Source of the DNA: Pseudomonas akapageensis
GTDB taxonomy: Bacteria > Pseudomonadota > Gammaproteobacteria > Pseudomonadales > Pseudomonadaceae
DNA: 64,000 nt
Direction: 5' to 3'
Assembly: GCF_011355085.1 (NCBI RefSeq)
Contig: NZ_VXCP01000002.1
Span: forward strand, 186,001-250,000
Made by a program: the position numbers and the translations under genes. The notes beneath the pieces were generated by a model. It had not been told where the DNA came from. It did no database searches and saw nothing but the letters and a program-made list of their open reading frames with translations. Shown in pieces: positions 18,662 to 27,604 of the stretch; the first letter of the stretch is position 1, and the number at the start of each line of letters is the position of its first letter.

Positions 18662-18841
18662 ATGTGCCCGACCATGAGCCAAGACGACAAACTGATCGAC
18701 CTCAACGCCGAGCGCGCCAAGCGTGTGCATGACCTCAACGAAAAACGCCTCAACGAAGTCCGCCAGGCCTTCGAGCAGGCGATGCCGTTGACCAAGGCCA
18801 AGGCCAGGAAAAAACCGAAGAACAAACCCAAGAAACGCTGA
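18662..18841 (+). CDS. small basic-tailed conserved protein
   Basis: 59 residues from ATG 18662, or 55 from ATG 18674 (MSQDDKLIDLNAERAKR). A helical, charged N-terminal half is followed by a strongly basic C terminus (KAKARKKPKNKPKKR). Pseudomonas genomes keep similar short proteins. Function unknown; the tail suggests nucleic acid or ribosome contact. No strong Shine-Dalgarno decides between the two starts. The first Anr box of ccoM begins 4 bases after its stop. Confidence 0.65.
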   Translation: MCPTMSQDDKLIDLNAERAKRVHDLNEKRLNEVRQAFEQAMPLTKAKARKKPKNKPKKR

Positions 18842-18845
18842 AAAA

Positions 18846-18859
18846 TTGATGCAGGTCAA
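18846..18859. promoter_or_regulatory. candidate Anr/FNR box 1 upstream of ccoM
   Basis: TTGATGCAGGTCAA matches the TTGAT-N4-ATCAA consensus at 9 of 10 fixed positions. It lies 51 bases upstream of box 2, at about -92.5 relative to the proposed start point. Confidence 0.65.
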
Positions 18860-18896
18860 TTCTGCATCCATCCTTCGCGCCCAGCCCTGAGCGCTA

Positions 18897-18910
18897 TTGA
18901 TCTCGGTCAA
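18897..18910. promoter_or_regulatory. candidate Anr/FNR box 2, at -41.5 of the ccoM promoter
   Basis: TTGATCTCGGTCAA matches the FNR/Anr consensus at 9 of 10 positions. A TACAGT -10 element (18933-18938) lies where a box centred at -41.5 predicts it, giving a start near 18945. This is the classical activating position, so ccoM should be induced at low oxygen. Confidence 0.75.
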
Positions 18911-18974
18911 TTTTCTCCCCGACGGCGTTCGCTACAGTGGCTCCATCAAACAGGAGCAAGCGAAGGAGCCCGTC

Positions 18975-19091
18975 ATGTTTTTAGATAATGTGGTTATCGC
19001 TGGAGTGATTACAGTCGGCCTGATGCTGCTGTTCTTCACTGGCCTGGGAGTTTTCATCTGGAAGGATTCGCACAAGCGCAAGCAAGGCTGA
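18975..19091 (+). CDS. ccoM: cbb3-type cytochrome c oxidase small subunit CcoM
   Basis: 38 residues from ATG 18975, with AAGGAG (18963-18968) seven bases upstream. It has a single membrane helix (about 8-29), short N terminus MFLDNVVIAGV and basic C terminus FIWKDSHKRKQG. This resembles CcoM, the small subunit seen in the P. stutzeri cbb3 oxidase structure, which is encoded away from the cco operon. CcoM stabilises the oxidase. The two Anr boxes and the strong terminator fit a monocistronic low-oxygen gene. Identity rests on remembered similarity, not on a search. Confidence 0.82.
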   Translation: MFLDNVVIAGVITVGLMLLFFTGLGVFIWKDSHKRKQG

Positions 19092-19124
19092 TCCTTTCGA
19101 TTCAACGAGCACGCAAGGCATTTT

Positions 19125-19153
19125 GGGCGACTTTATAGTCGCCCATTTTTTTT
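19125..19153 (+). terminator. rho-independent terminator of ccoM
   Basis: GGGCGACT-TTAT-AGTCGCCC followed by ATTTTTTTT, 33 bases after the ccoM stop. Confidence 0.95.
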
Positions 19154-19161
19154 GGGCACCA

Positions 19162-19272
19162 CTCGTTCCCACGCTCCGCGTGGGAATGCCGTGCCAGACG
19201 CTCTGCGTCGCCATGCACGAATGTGACGCGGAGCGTCTCTGGATGCATTCCCACGCAGAGCGTGGGAACGAG
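19162..19272. repeat. intergenic palindromic repeat, CGTTCCCACGC family
   Basis: Begins CTCGTTCCCACGCTCCGCGT and ends with the inverse complement (GCAGAGCGTGGGAACGAG), with inner arms AGACGCTCTGCGTCG. Related copies occur at 46441-46490 and 49416-49525. A typical Pseudomonas REP/BIME element, lying just before the FUSC operon. Confidence 0.85.
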
Positions 19273-19334
19273 GTGTGCCCCCCCTCTCTCTCATCCCGAC
19301 TATCTTTAAAGAACCGCTTTTAAAGGTTCGCTCT

Positions 19335-21323
19335 GTGCCCATCACCCTGCAGGCCCTGCTTGCGCCGAATAAAATGGCCCTTCAGTTCGCCATCAAGACC
19401 CTGCTGGGTGGCGGCCTGGCGTTGTGGCTGGCCTTGCGCTGGGGGCTGGAGCAGCCGTCCTGGGCGTTGATGACGGCCTTCATCGTCGCCCAGCCGCTGT
19501 CGGGCATGGTGGTGCAGAAAGGCCTGGCCCGGTTGCTCGGGACCCTGGTCGGTACCGTCATGTCGGTGGTGTTCATCGGCGTGTTCGCCCAGACGCCGTG
19601 GCTCTTTCTTTTGGCCCTGGCCTTGTGGCTGGCGCTGTGCACCGCCTGTTCGACCCTGTTGCGCAGTGCCTGGTCCTATTCCTTCGTGCTGGCGGGCTAT
19701 ACGGTGGCGATCATTGCCTTGCCGGCGGTCAATCACCCATTGATCGTCTTTGACCAGGCGGTGGCGCGCTGCACCGAGATCTGCCTGGGCATCGTCTGTG
19801 CCACGGTCACCAGCGCCTTGCTCTGGCCCATGCGGGTGGAGCGGCAGTTGGCCGACCAGGCTCGCCAGGCCTGGCTCAATGGCCTGCAGGCCGCCAGTGC
19901 GACGCTGATCGGGGAAGAGCAGGGGCGCAAGGGCTTGCTGGAAATACTCGGACGGATCGTGGCGGTCGATGCCCAGCGCGAACATGCCTGGTTCGAAGGC
20001 AGCCTGGGTCGCGAGCGCGCCCGTGCCATTCGCGGGCTCAGTCAAAAGCTGCTGATCCTGTTGCGTATTGCCCGTTCGGTGCGGCGCCAATGGCAGCAAC
20101 TCGATGCGGACCAGGCCCGGCATCTGATGCCCTGGTTGCATGAAACCCAGGCCGCACTGGAACACGCGGATTCGCCGAGCCTGCTGCTTTTGCGTCAGCG
20201 TGTCTGGGACGCTGCGCAAGCTGACAGCATCAGTTCCACCGAACATTACTGCCTGGCACGCCTGGCCTTGCTGCTCGATAACGCGATGGCCGCGACCCAG
20301 GCCTTGCGAGCGGTCGAGGAGGGCAAGGCGCCGGCCGACGTGCCGAACAGCCTGGCGGTGCACCGGGATGTACCGCTGGCCTTGCTGTTCGGCTCGCGCA
20401 GTGCACTGGCCTTCCTGGCAATGGCCGGGTTCTGGCTGGAGACGGCCTGGGTCGCCGCGCCCGGCGGTTTGATCCTGACGTGCGTGGTGTGCAGCTTGTT
20501 CGCCAGCCGCGAGAACGGCGCACAAATCGGCATGAGCTTTTTGCGCGGTATTCTTCTGGCGCTGCCGGTGGCCTTTTTTGTCGGACAGATCGTACTGCCG
20601 CAATGGAGTAGTTTTGCCATGCTCAGCCTGGCCATGGGGGTCCCCCTGTTCTTCGCTGCGCTGGGCATGGCCAATCCGCGCATCGGCGCCACGGCCACGT
20701 CCTTCTGCCTGCATTTCATTGTGCTGGTGGCGCCCCTGAACACCATGGCCTTCAGTGTTTCAACCTTTTTGAACAGCGGCCTGGCCATGCTGGTCGGCGT
20801 CGGGGCGGCGGTACTGGCATTCAAGTTGCTGGTATTGCATCACCCGGCCTGGCACGGGCGACGGCTGCGGGCCGCCACCCAGAGTGACCTTGTGCGCCTG
20901 ACGCGCCGCGATCTGCGCGGCGCCGAAACCTGGTTTGGCGGGCGCATGGCTGATCGGTTGTTGCAGTTGGCGCGCAACTACTCGGCACTGCCCGAGGCCG
21001 AACGCAGCCATTGGGACGATGGTTTGCACGGCCTGGATATCGGCGATGAGTTGTTGCACCTGCGCCTGTGCCTGGCGGTTGCCCAGGTGCCGTTGCAAAC
21101 GCCCCAGCGCGACTATTTTCAACAACTGGAAACGGTGCTGGCACAGGGACCTTCCGGCAATCGGGCCGATAGGCTGGAGGCGCCGAGCGAGGCATTCATC
21201 AAAAGCTTGCAGGCGCAGCCGACCAGCGATGCCCTGCGCCTGGCCCAGGGGGCCGTCCTGCAACTGCAGCACAGCTGGCGGGCATGGTGTCGTCGACAGG
21301 AGGAGCTCCATGGGGTTGCGTGA
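19335..21323 (+). CDS. FUSC-family inner membrane efflux protein
   Basis: 662 residues from GTG 19335, supported by AAAGG eight bases upstream; an in-frame ATG at 19275 lies in the repeat-flanking DNA and looks wrong. Two blocks of membrane helices (about 15-160 and 355-510), each followed by a cytoplasmic helical part, are the layout of the FUSC/AaeB family (fusaric acid, p-hydroxybenzoic acid exporters). It forms an operon with DUF1656 and HlyD genes, which supply the small membrane partner and periplasmic adaptor. Substrate, probably an aromatic acid or similar toxic compound, is inferred. Confidence 0.88.
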   Translation: MPITLQALLAPNKMALQFAIKTLLGGGLALWLALRWGLEQPSWALMTAFIVAQPLSGMVVQKGLARLLGTLVGTVMSVVFIGVFAQTPWLFLLALALWLALCTACSTLLRSAWSYSFVLAGYTVAIIALPAVNHPLIVFDQAVARCTEICLGIVCATVTSALLWPMRVERQLADQARQAWLNGLQAASATLIGEEQGRKGLLEILGRIVAVDAQREHAWFEGSLGRERARAIRGLSQKLLILLRIARSVRRQWQQLDADQARHLMPWLHETQAALEHADSPSLLLLRQRVWDAAQADSISSTEHYCLARLALLLDNAMAATQALRAVEEGKAPADVPNSLAVHRDVPLALLFGSRSALAFLAMAGFWLETAWVAAPGGLILTCVVCSLFASRENGAQIGMSFLRGILLALPVAFFVGQIVLPQWSSFAMLSLAMGVPLFFAALGMANPRIGATATSFCLHFIVLVAPLNTMAFSVSTFLNSGLAMLVGVGAAVLAFKLLVLHHPAWHGRRLRAATQSDLVRLTRRDLRGAETWFGGRMADRLLQLARNYSALPEAERSHWDDGLHGLDIGDELLHLRLCLAVAQVPLQTPQRDYFQQLETVLAQGPSGNRADRLEAPSEAFIKSLQAQPTSDALRLAQGAVLQLQHSWRAWCRRQEELHGVA

Positions 21324-21516
21324 GTGGGCGCTGGGCGGGGTTCTGCTCAGCCCGTTTCTGGTCTATGTACTATTGGCCCTGCTGCTGACCGCCGGCGTGC
21401 GCCTGTTGCTGCGCCTGACATCCTTGAGCCGCTGGATCTGGCACGAGGCGTTGTTCGACTGCGCGTTGTTCGTTTGTATTCTTTCGCTTGTCACCAGCAT
21501 GCTGGGGCCCTTGTAA
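21310..21516 (+). CDS. DUF1656 (AaeX-like) small membrane protein
   Basis: 68 residues with two hydrophobic segments (about 8-32 and 47-66). AGGAGGAGCTCC directly precedes ATG 21310, and the gene overlaps the FUSC gene by 14 bases. Proteins of this size and family lie between FUSC and HlyD genes in aromatic-acid efflux operons. The molecular role is unknown. Confidence 0.85.
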   Translation: MGLREWALGGVLLSPFLVYVLLALLLTAGVRLLLRLTSLSRWIWHEALFDCALFVCILSLVTSMLGPL

Positions 21517-21527
21517 GGAGTTTGACC

Positions 21528-22382
21528 ATGCGTGCCTTCGTACGTGTCCTCGTGACGCTCTGCCTGGTGGCCGTCGCCGTGTATGCCGGTGTCCACTTGT
21601 GGCAGTACTACATGCTGACGCCCTGGACGCGGGATGCGCGTATTCGTGCCGATGTCACCATCATTGCGCCGGATGTGTCCGGGTGGGTGCGCGAACTCAA
21701 GGTCCAGGACAACCAGGCGGTCAAGGCCGGTGACCTGCTGCTGTCGATCGATCGTGACCGCTTCGAAGCCGCGCTGGAAAAAGCCAATGCCGTGGTCGAG
21801 ACCCGCCAGCAGCAGTTGCACCTGCGCGAGGAGGAAGCCTCACGCCGTGCCCAGCTCGGGCCCCAGGCGATCAGCACCGAGTTGCGCGAGAATGCTCAGA
21901 TTACCGCCGCTGTGGCTCGGGCCGAATTGCGCGAGGCCAAGGCCGAGGCTGCAGTCGCCCAGCTCAACCTGGCCCGTAGCCAGGTGCATGCGCCACGCAG
22001 CGGCCATGTCACCAACCTGCGCCTGGCCCAGGGCAATTTCGTCAATGCCGGGCAGCCGGTGATGGCCCTGGTCGACGACTCGACCTTTTACGTGCAGGCC
22101 TATTTCGAGGAAACCAAGTTGCCGCGCATCCAGGTCGGCGACAAGGTCAAGGTCTGGTTGATGAGCGCGGGCGAGCCGATGGACGGCGAGGTGCAAAGCA
22201 TCAGCCGCGGCATCACCGACCGTAACACCACGCCCGACTCGCAGTTGCTGGCTGAAGTCGAGCCGACCTTCAACTGGGTGCGCCTGGCCCAGCGTATTCC
22301 GGTCAGGATCAAGCTCGACAAGGTACCGGCGGACGTCACCTTGAGTGCCGGGATGACCGCCAGTGTGCAGGTGCAGGAATAG
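21528..22382 (+). CDS. HlyD/AaeA-family periplasmic adaptor
   Basis: 284 residues from ATG 21528, with AAGGAG eight bases upstream. One N-terminal membrane anchor (about 5-24) leads into TPWTRDARIRADV, then barrel-sandwich halves (VSGWVRELKVQDNQAVKAGDLL and HAPRSGHVTNLRLAQGNFVN) flanking a coiled-coil hairpin rich in Glu, Ala and Arg. It links the FUSC pump to an outer-membrane channel, which is not encoded here. Last gene of the operon, convergent with the SDR gene. Confidence 0.9.
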   Translation: MRAFVRVLVTLCLVAVAVYAGVHLWQYYMLTPWTRDARIRADVTIIAPDVSGWVRELKVQDNQAVKAGDLLLSIDRDRFEAALEKANAVVETRQQQLHLREEEASRRAQLGPQAISTELRENAQITAAVARAELREAKAEAAVAQLNLARSQVHAPRSGHVTNLRLAQGNFVNAGQPVMALVDDSTFYVQAYFEETKLPRIQVGDKVKVWLMSAGEPMDGEVQSISRGITDRNTTPDSQLLAEVEPTFNWVRLAQRIPVRIKLDKVPADVTLSAGMTASVQVQE

Positions 22383-22409
22383 GAATGGGCCGCTCCCACA
22401 AGCGGTCCC

Positions 22410-23168
22410 CTACAGAAACATCCCGCCCGACACTTCCACCCGCTGGCCATTGATCCAGCGGCCTTCGTCGGCCAACAGCAGCGAAATCGCGCCACCGATA
22501 TCATCCGGCAAGCCAACCCGACCCAGAGCGGTATTGCCGGCGATGAATTCGTTGACCTCGGGATTGTCGCGCACCACGCCACCGCCAAAGTCGGTCTCGA
22601 TCGCACCGGGGGCCAGGACGTTGACACTGATACCGCGGGCACCCAGCTCCTTGGCCTGATAACGGGTCAGCACTTCCATGGCACCTTTCATCGCGGCGTA
22701 GGCGGCATAGCCGGGCAGGGCGAAGCGGGTCAGGCCGGTGGAAATGTTGAGGATGCGACCGTTGTCGTTGATCAGCGGCAACAGACGCTGAGTCAGGAAA
22801 AACGGGCCCTTGAGCTGGATGTTCACCAGTTGGTCGAACTGCTCTTCGCTGGTTTCACTGAAGCTCGCATGAATGCCGATCCCGGCGTTGTTCACCAGAA
22901 AGTCGAAACGTGGCTGATTGAAGACTGTCTGCAAGGTCCTGGACACTTCACCGGCGAAGTCGTCGAAGGTTTCGCTCCTGCTGATATCCAACTGCAGCAT
23001 CACCGCCCGCACCTTGGCTTTTTTCAGCGACTTGACCAGCTCCTGGGCCTCATCGGCCTTGCTGTTGTAGGTACCGATAATGTCGACGCCATGGGCGGCC
23101 AGGTGTTGCGCGGTGTTCTTGCCCAGCCCGCGGCTGGCGCCAGTGATAAGTGCGATTTTACGAGTCAT
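22410..23168 (-). CDS. SDR-family NAD(P)-dependent oxidoreductase
   Basis: 252 residues. The cofactor motif TGASRGLG is at 10-17, NNAG near 92, the catalytic Ser in NISTG, and Tyr and Lys in GYAAYAAMKG. The C terminus ends in WINGQRVEVSGGMFL, a typical classical-SDR end. Substrate unknown. It lies 75 bases downstream of the LysR gene in the same direction, so the two could be cotranscribed. Confidence 0.88.
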   Translation of the reverse strand: MTRKIALITGASRGLGKNTAQHLAAHGVDIIGTYNSKADEAQELVKSLKKAKVRAVMLQLDISRSETFDDFAGEVSRTLQTVFNQPRFDFLVNNAGIGIHASFSETSEEQFDQLVNIQLKGPFFLTQRLLPLINDNGRILNISTGLTRFALPGYAAYAAMKGAMEVLTRYQAKELGARGISVNVLAPGAIETDFGGGVVRDNPEVNEFIAGNTALGRVGLPDDIGGAISLLLADEGRWINGQRVEVSGGMFL

Positions 23169-23243
23169 TGCCTGATCCTCATGCCGATAGATCGGTCGCC
23201 GCTGTACGAGCGTAGCAAACGGCGGGCATGGCTGACGTGCAAC

Positions 23244-24161
23244 TCAGCGCCGTGCCGACAATTGCTGTGGGGTCAGGAAGGCATCATGGAAATAATCCCG
23301 GAATGCCTGCATGGCGGGGGTGAAGGCATGTTCGCGGTGCCAGGCCAGGCCCACGCTCATGGGCGTGACCGGATCGGTCAGGCCCACGGTCTCGATGCGT
23401 TTACCCTCCAATGACCAGGGCCGGTGCACCAGGTCCGACAGTATTGCCACGCCACTGCCATTGGCGACCATGCTGCGCACCGCTTCCACCGAACTGGTGC
23501 GCACCCGCACCGAGGGCTGTTGCCCGGCCTGTTCCCAATAGCGCATGGCACTCTGCTCGGCTTCATCGACCGTGAGCAGGATGTAGGGCTCGCGCGCCAC
23601 ATCGGCCAGCGTGACCGCAGAACGTTCGCACAGCGGGTGGTGGCTGGGCAGCCAGAGCCGGCGTTCGGAGTTGAACAGGGTTTCGGAAACAATGTCGGGG
23701 TGGGTCAGGTTGGCCGTGAGCACCACGGCCATGTCGTATCGATTTTCCAGCAGCCCTTGCTCGATGGCCTGACGCTCCTGTTCGTGGACTTCGATACTGA
23801 CATCCGGGTGCCAATGATCCAGGCGCTGTAAATGGTGCGGCAAGAAATAGCCGATCACCGTGTAACTGGCTGCCACACGTAGCAGGCCGCTGGCGCGAAA
23901 GTCCGGCAAGGGACTGTTCAGGGCATCGTCGACACTGCGCAGGATCACATAGGCGCGGTTGAGAAAGTGCCGCCCGGCATCGGTCAACGTCATGCCTTGG
24001 GCCGAGCGCGAAAACAGGAGCGTGCCGAGCAGGGCTTCGAGCTCCTTGATCGCGGTGGTGACCGCCGACTGGGAGATGTTCAGGTGGATGGCGGCCTGGG
24101 AAATCTGGCCGATCTCGGCAGTGGCGACGAAATAGCGGACCTGGCGCAGGGTAAGAGACAT
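23244..24161 (-). CDS. LysR-family transcriptional regulator
   Basis: 305 residues. The N-terminal winged helix-turn-helix (SLTLRQVRYFVATAEIGQISQAA to TDAGRHFL) is followed by a LysR substrate-binding domain (LLRVAASYTVIGYFLPHHL onwards). It is divergent from pxpA across 125 bases that contain a T-N11-A box, so it is a likely regulator of the 5-oxoproline locus, of itself, or both. The inducer is unknown. Confidence 0.9.
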   Translation of the reverse strand: MSLTLRQVRYFVATAEIGQISQAAIHLNISQSAVTTAIKELEALLGTLLFSRSAQGMTLTDAGRHFLNRAYVILRSVDDALNSPLPDFRASGLLRVAASYTVIGYFLPHHLQRLDHWHPDVSIEVHEQERQAIEQGLLENRYDMAVVLTANLTHPDIVSETLFNSERRLWLPSHHPLCERSAVTLADVAREPYILLTVDEAEQSAMRYWEQAGQQPSVRVRTSSVEAVRSMVANGSGVAILSDLVHRPWSLEGKRIETVGLTDPVTPMSVGLAWHREHAFTPAMQAFRDYFHDAFLTPQQLSARR

Positions 24162-24184
24162 GGAAATCCTGAAGGCTATTGATA

Positions 24185-24197
24185 TCTGTTTTTCAGA
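24185..24197. promoter_or_regulatory. LysR-type T-N11-A box
   Basis: TCTGTTTTTCAGA is an interrupted palindrome with the T-N11-A form bound by LysR regulators. It lies 24 bases from the LysR start in the LysR-pxpA divergent region. A second dyad, CTAT-N6-ATAG, is at 24215-24228. Confidence 0.5.
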
Positions 24198-24286
24198 ACG
24201 AGAGCTATCTGATAATAGATCTTCCCAAGGGGGTTGGGGGATTCTAATTTAGGTTCCACGCACCAATGACGTGGAGACAACCACCA

Positions 24287-25045
24287 ATGCAAGCAGTCGA
24301 TTTCAACTCGGACATGGGCGAAGGCTTTGGCCCCTGGACCATCGGCGACGGTGTTGACGAGCAACTGATGGGCTTCATCAGCACCGCCAACATCGCCACC
24401 GGTTTTCATGCCGGCGACCCCAGCACCATGCGCCGTACCGTTGAGCAGGCCAAGCGCCTGGGCGTGGCCATCGGTGCCCACCCGGGGTTTCGCGACCTGG
24501 TCGGTTTCGGTCGGCGGCATATCAATGCGCCGGCTCAGGAACTGGTCGACGACATGCTCTATCAACTCGGCGCCCTGCGCGAGATTGCCCGGGTCCAGGG
24601 TCTGAACCTGCAACACATCAAGCCCCACGGTGCGCTGTACATGCACCTGGCGCGTGACGAGGCCGCCGCCCGGCTGCTCGTCGAAACCCTGCACCGCCTG
24701 GACCCGGCGCTGCTGCTCTATTGCATGCCCAATTCGGCCACCTGGCGGGTTGCCACGGAAATCGGCCATCCGGTGATCCGCGAGTTCTACGCCGACCGCG
24801 ACTACGACCGCAGCGGCTCGATCGTCTTCACCCGCCATGTCGGTGCACTGGATCCGGCCAAGGTTGCCGCCAAGGTGCTGCGTGCCTGCCAGCAGGGCAA
24901 GGTGCAGACCGTGGAAGGCGATGACATCGACATCGAGTTCGATTCGATCTGCCTGCACAGCGACACCCCCGGTGCCCTGGCATTGGTCGAGGCGACCCGC
25001 GCGGCGCTGGACCAGGCGGGCATCAAGGTGCGCGCGCCTCTTTGA
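24287..25045 (+). CDS. pxpA: 5-oxoprolinase subunit A (LamB/YcsF family)
   Basis: 252 residues from ATG 24287. It begins [17 protein letters not shown], the family's hallmark, and also has [41 protein letters not shown] and CLHSDTPGA. PxpA acts with PxpB and PxpC in ATP-dependent opening of 5-oxoproline to glutamate. First gene of the operon pxpA-BCCP-BC-pxpB-pxpC-permease. Confidence 0.93.
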   Translation: MQAVDFNSDMGEGFGPWTIGDGVDEQLMGFISTANIATGFHAGDPSTMRRTVEQAKRLGVAIGAHPGFRDLVGFGRRHINAPAQELVDDMLYQLGALREIARVQGLNLQHIKPHGALYMHLARDEAAARLLVETLHRLDPALLLYCMPNSATWRVATEIGHPVIREFYADRDYDRSGSIVFTRHVGALDPAKVAAKVLRACQQGKVQTVEGDDIDIEFDSICLHSDTPGALALVEATRAALDQAGIKVRAPL

Positions 25046-25105
25046 ACCACTGATTGACCAACTTTTTTCGCCTGCCTTTCTACAACTATTCCAAGAGGAA
25101 CTGAC

Positions 25106-25351
25106 ATGGCTGAGCAAACCGTATTTACCCCACTGCCGGGTACCTTCTACCGCCGCGCCACGCCGGATTCGCCACCTTTCGTCGAAGTCGGCGCGCAGGT
25201 GACCAGCGATACCGTGATCGGCCTGATCGAAGTCATGAAGCAGTTTTCCGAGCTGACGGCCGGTGTTGCCGGCACCGTGAGCGCGTTTCTGGTGGAAGAC
25301 GGTGACCCGGTCGAGCCCGGGCAAATCGTTGCCACCCTCGATTGCCAGTGA
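25106..25351 (+). CDS. stand-alone biotin carboxyl carrier domain protein
   Basis: 81 residues, essentially a single biotinyl domain. The biotin-attachment lysine lies in GLIEVMKQFSEL (canonical EAMKM, here EVMKQF), within a barrel ending GDPVEPGQIVATLDC. It lacks the N-terminal linker of the fatty-acid AccB. It sits between pxpA and a biotin carboxylase gene, so it should serve the local enzyme rather than acetyl-CoA carboxylase. Confidence 0.88.
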   Translation: MAEQTVFTPLPGTFYRRATPDSPPFVEVGAQVTSDTVIGLIEVMKQFSELTAGVAGTVSAFLVEDGDPVEPGQIVATLDCQ

Positions 25352-25361
25352 GGGGCCGCAC

Positions 25362-26732
25362 ATGAGCCAGGCAATCAAGAAATTACTGGTGGCCAACCGT
25401 GGCGAAATCGCCGTGCGCATCATCCGCGCCGCCAAGGCCCTGGGCATACCGACGGTCGCCGCCTGCAGCGAGGCCGATGTCGATTCGATGGCCGCGCGGC
25501 TGGCCGATGAAGTCCAGGTGCTGGGCCCGGCCCGCGCCGATCGCAGCTACCTCAATACCCAGGCCCTGCTCGACGCCCTGCAGGCCAGTGGCGCCAACGC
25601 CGTGCATCCTGGTTATGGCTTTCTCTCGGAGAACGCCGACTTCGCCGATGCCGTGCAGGCAGCCGGCGCGATTTGGGTCGGGCCCAGCGGCCAGACCATT
25701 CGCCGCATGGGCGACAAGGCCGAAGCCCGGCGCACGGCTCAAGAGGCTGGTGTACCGGTGGTACCGGGTTCGCCCGGTGAACTGCAGGATGTGCAGGCTG
25801 CCCTGGCGGCGGCCGAGTCCGTCGGCTATCCACTGCTGATCAAGGCCAGTGCCGGAGGCGGCGGGCGTGGCATTCGCCTGGCGCAGAATGCCCAGGAGCT
25901 GGCTGAAGAATTCCCCCGCGCTCAACGTGAAGCCCAGGCAGCCTTCGGCAATGGCGGTGTTTACCTGGAGCGCTTTATCCGTCAGGCCCGGCACATCGAA
26001 GTGCAGGTACTGGGTGACGGTCAACACGCCGTTCACCTGTTCGAACGCGAATGCTCACTGCAGCGCCGGCGCCAGAAGATTTTCGAAGAGGCACCGTCGC
26101 CCGTCCTCAACCCGGCTCAGCGGGAGGCCCTGTGCGGCAGCGCGGTGCGCCTGACCGAGGCGCTGGGTTACAAAGGCGCCGGCACCCTGGAGTACCTGTT
26201 CGACGATGTCAGCGGTGAGTTCTTCTTCATCGAGATGAACACCCGGATCCAGGTCGAACACCCCATCAGCGAGATGATTACCGGTATCGATCTGGTCCAG
26301 GCCATGTTGCGCATTGCCGGTGGCGAGCCGCTGGGACTGAAGCAGAGCGATATCGTGCTGCAAGGCGCGGCACTGGAAATGCGCCTGAATGCCGAAGATC
26401 CGGCCCGGGACTTTTTCCCAAGCCCAGGCCTGGTCGAGCAACTGAGCTGGCCGCAAGGGGAGGGGGTGCGGGTCGACAGTCATCTGTTCGCCGGTTACCG
26501 CGTACCGCCGTACTATGATTCGCTGCTGGCCAAACTGATCGTCCATGGCAGTGATCGCAACCAGGCGCTGGCCCGGGCCCGCGAAGCGGTGGCCGCCACT
26601 ATCCTGACCGGCATGGTGACCACCTTGCCCTTGCACGCCGAACTGCTCGAGCAACCCTGGCTGCAGAGCGCCGCGTTCAATACCGGCACCCTGGAAACCT
26701 GGTTGGCCGAGCGCCGCAGCGGAGAAAAGTGA
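25362..26732 (+). CDS. biotin carboxylase (AccC family)
   Basis: 456 residues from ATG 25362. Biotin carboxylase features: KLLVANRGEIAVRIIRAAK at the N terminus, HPGYGFLSENADFA, the ATP-grasp glycine loop KASAGGGGRGIR, ECSLQRRRQKIFEEAPSP, and MNTRIQVEHPISEMITGIDL with the catalytic residues. ATP- and bicarbonate-dependent carboxylation of biotin on the adjacent BCCP is the expected reaction. Its stop overlaps the next start (ATGA). Probably a second copy besides the housekeeping accC. Confidence 0.92.
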   Translation: MSQAIKKLLVANRGEIAVRIIRAAKALGIPTVAACSEADVDSMAARLADEVQVLGPARADRSYLNTQALLDALQASGANAVHPGYGFLSENADFADAVQAAGAIWVGPSGQTIRRMGDKAEARRTAQEAGVPVVPGSPGELQDVQAALAAAESVGYPLLIKASAGGGGRGIRLAQNAQELAEEFPRAQREAQAAFGNGGVYLERFIRQARHIEVQVLGDGQHAVHLFERECSLQRRRQKIFEEAPSPVLNPAQREALCGSAVRLTEALGYKGAGTLEYLFDDVSGEFFFIEMNTRIQVEHPISEMITGIDLVQAMLRIAGGEPLGLKQSDIVLQGAALEMRLNAEDPARDFFPSPGLVEQLSWPQGEGVRVDSHLFAGYRVPPYYDSLLAKLIVHGSDRNQALARAREAVAATILTGMVTTLPLHAELLEQPWLQSAAFNTGTLETWLAERRSGEK

Positions 26733-27604
26733 TGAGCCAGCCCATTCGTTACAGCTTCGGTGCCGACGAGCACCTGTTTGCCGAAGTCTCCGACAGCATG
26801 TCGCTGGAGGCTTTCTTTCGCGGCATGGCCATCACCCGTGCCCTGGAAAAGCTCGAGCTTGAAGGCGTGCTCGACATCTGCCTGGCCAATGCCTCCTTCC
26901 AGGTCCGTTTCGACCCGGATCGCATTGCCCCGCAGGCACTGCTCGAGGCCGTGAAAGCCGTCGAGGAAAAGGCCGTTGCCGAACGCCGGATCCAGACTCG
27001 AATCATCGAAGTGCCAGTACTGTACAACGACCCCTGGACCCACGAGACCCTGATGCGTTTTCGCGACCGTCACCAGGACCCGTCGGCCACCGACCTGGAA
27101 TACGCCGCACGCATCAACGGCCTGGCCGATGTCGAAGCGTTCATCCAGGCCCACAGCGGCGCCCCCTGGTTCGTATCCATGGTCGGTTTCGTCGCCGGCC
27201 TGCCCTTCATGTTCCAGATGGTCGAGCGCGAACGGCAGCTGCAAGTGCCCAAGTACCTGCGCCCGCGCACCGACACGCCCAAGCTGACCCTGGGCCATGG
27301 CGGCTGTTTCGGTTGTATCTATTCGGTACGTGGCGCTGGTGGCTACCAGATGTTCGGCGTCACCCCGGCGCCGATCTACGACCCGGCGCAGAGCCTGGCC
27401 TACCTGAAGGAGCACATGGTGTTCTTCCGGCCGGGTGACATCGTGCAGTTCAAGCCGATCGATCGGGCCAGTTATGACCAGGCCGTGGCCGAGGTCGAAG
27501 CCGGTACGTTCGACCTGCGCATTCGTCCGGTGGAGTTTTCGCTGGACGCGTTTCTGGCCGACCCGCAGGGCTATCCCAAGACGTTGCAGGAGGTGCTGGC
27601 ATGA
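26732..27604 (+). CDS. pxpB: 5-oxoprolinase subunit B (AHS1/KipI family)
   Basis: 290 residues from ATG 26732. The AHS1 domain contains WVSMVGFVAGLPFMF (here FVSMVGFVAGLPFMF), PRTDTPKLTLGHGGCFGCIYS and GGYQMFGVTPAPIYD. It is longer than E. coli PxpB (about 218) through its N-terminal 70-80 residues. Acts with PxpC. The same domain forms half of the carboxyltransferase part of urea carboxylase. Overlaps pxpC by 4 bases. Confidence 0.9.
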   Translation: MSQPIRYSFGADEHLFAEVSDSMSLEAFFRGMAITRALEKLELEGVLDICLANASFQVRFDPDRIAPQALLEAVKAVEEKAVAERRIQTRIIEVPVLYNDPWTHETLMRFRDRHQDPSATDLEYAARINGLADVEAFIQAHSGAPWFVSMVGFVAGLPFMFQMVERERQLQVPKYLRPRTDTPKLTLGHGGCFGCIYSVRGAGGYQMFGVTPAPIYDPAQSLAYLKEHMVFFRPGDIVQFKPIDRASYDQAVAEVEAGTFDLRIRPVEFSLDAFLADPQGYPKTLQEVLA

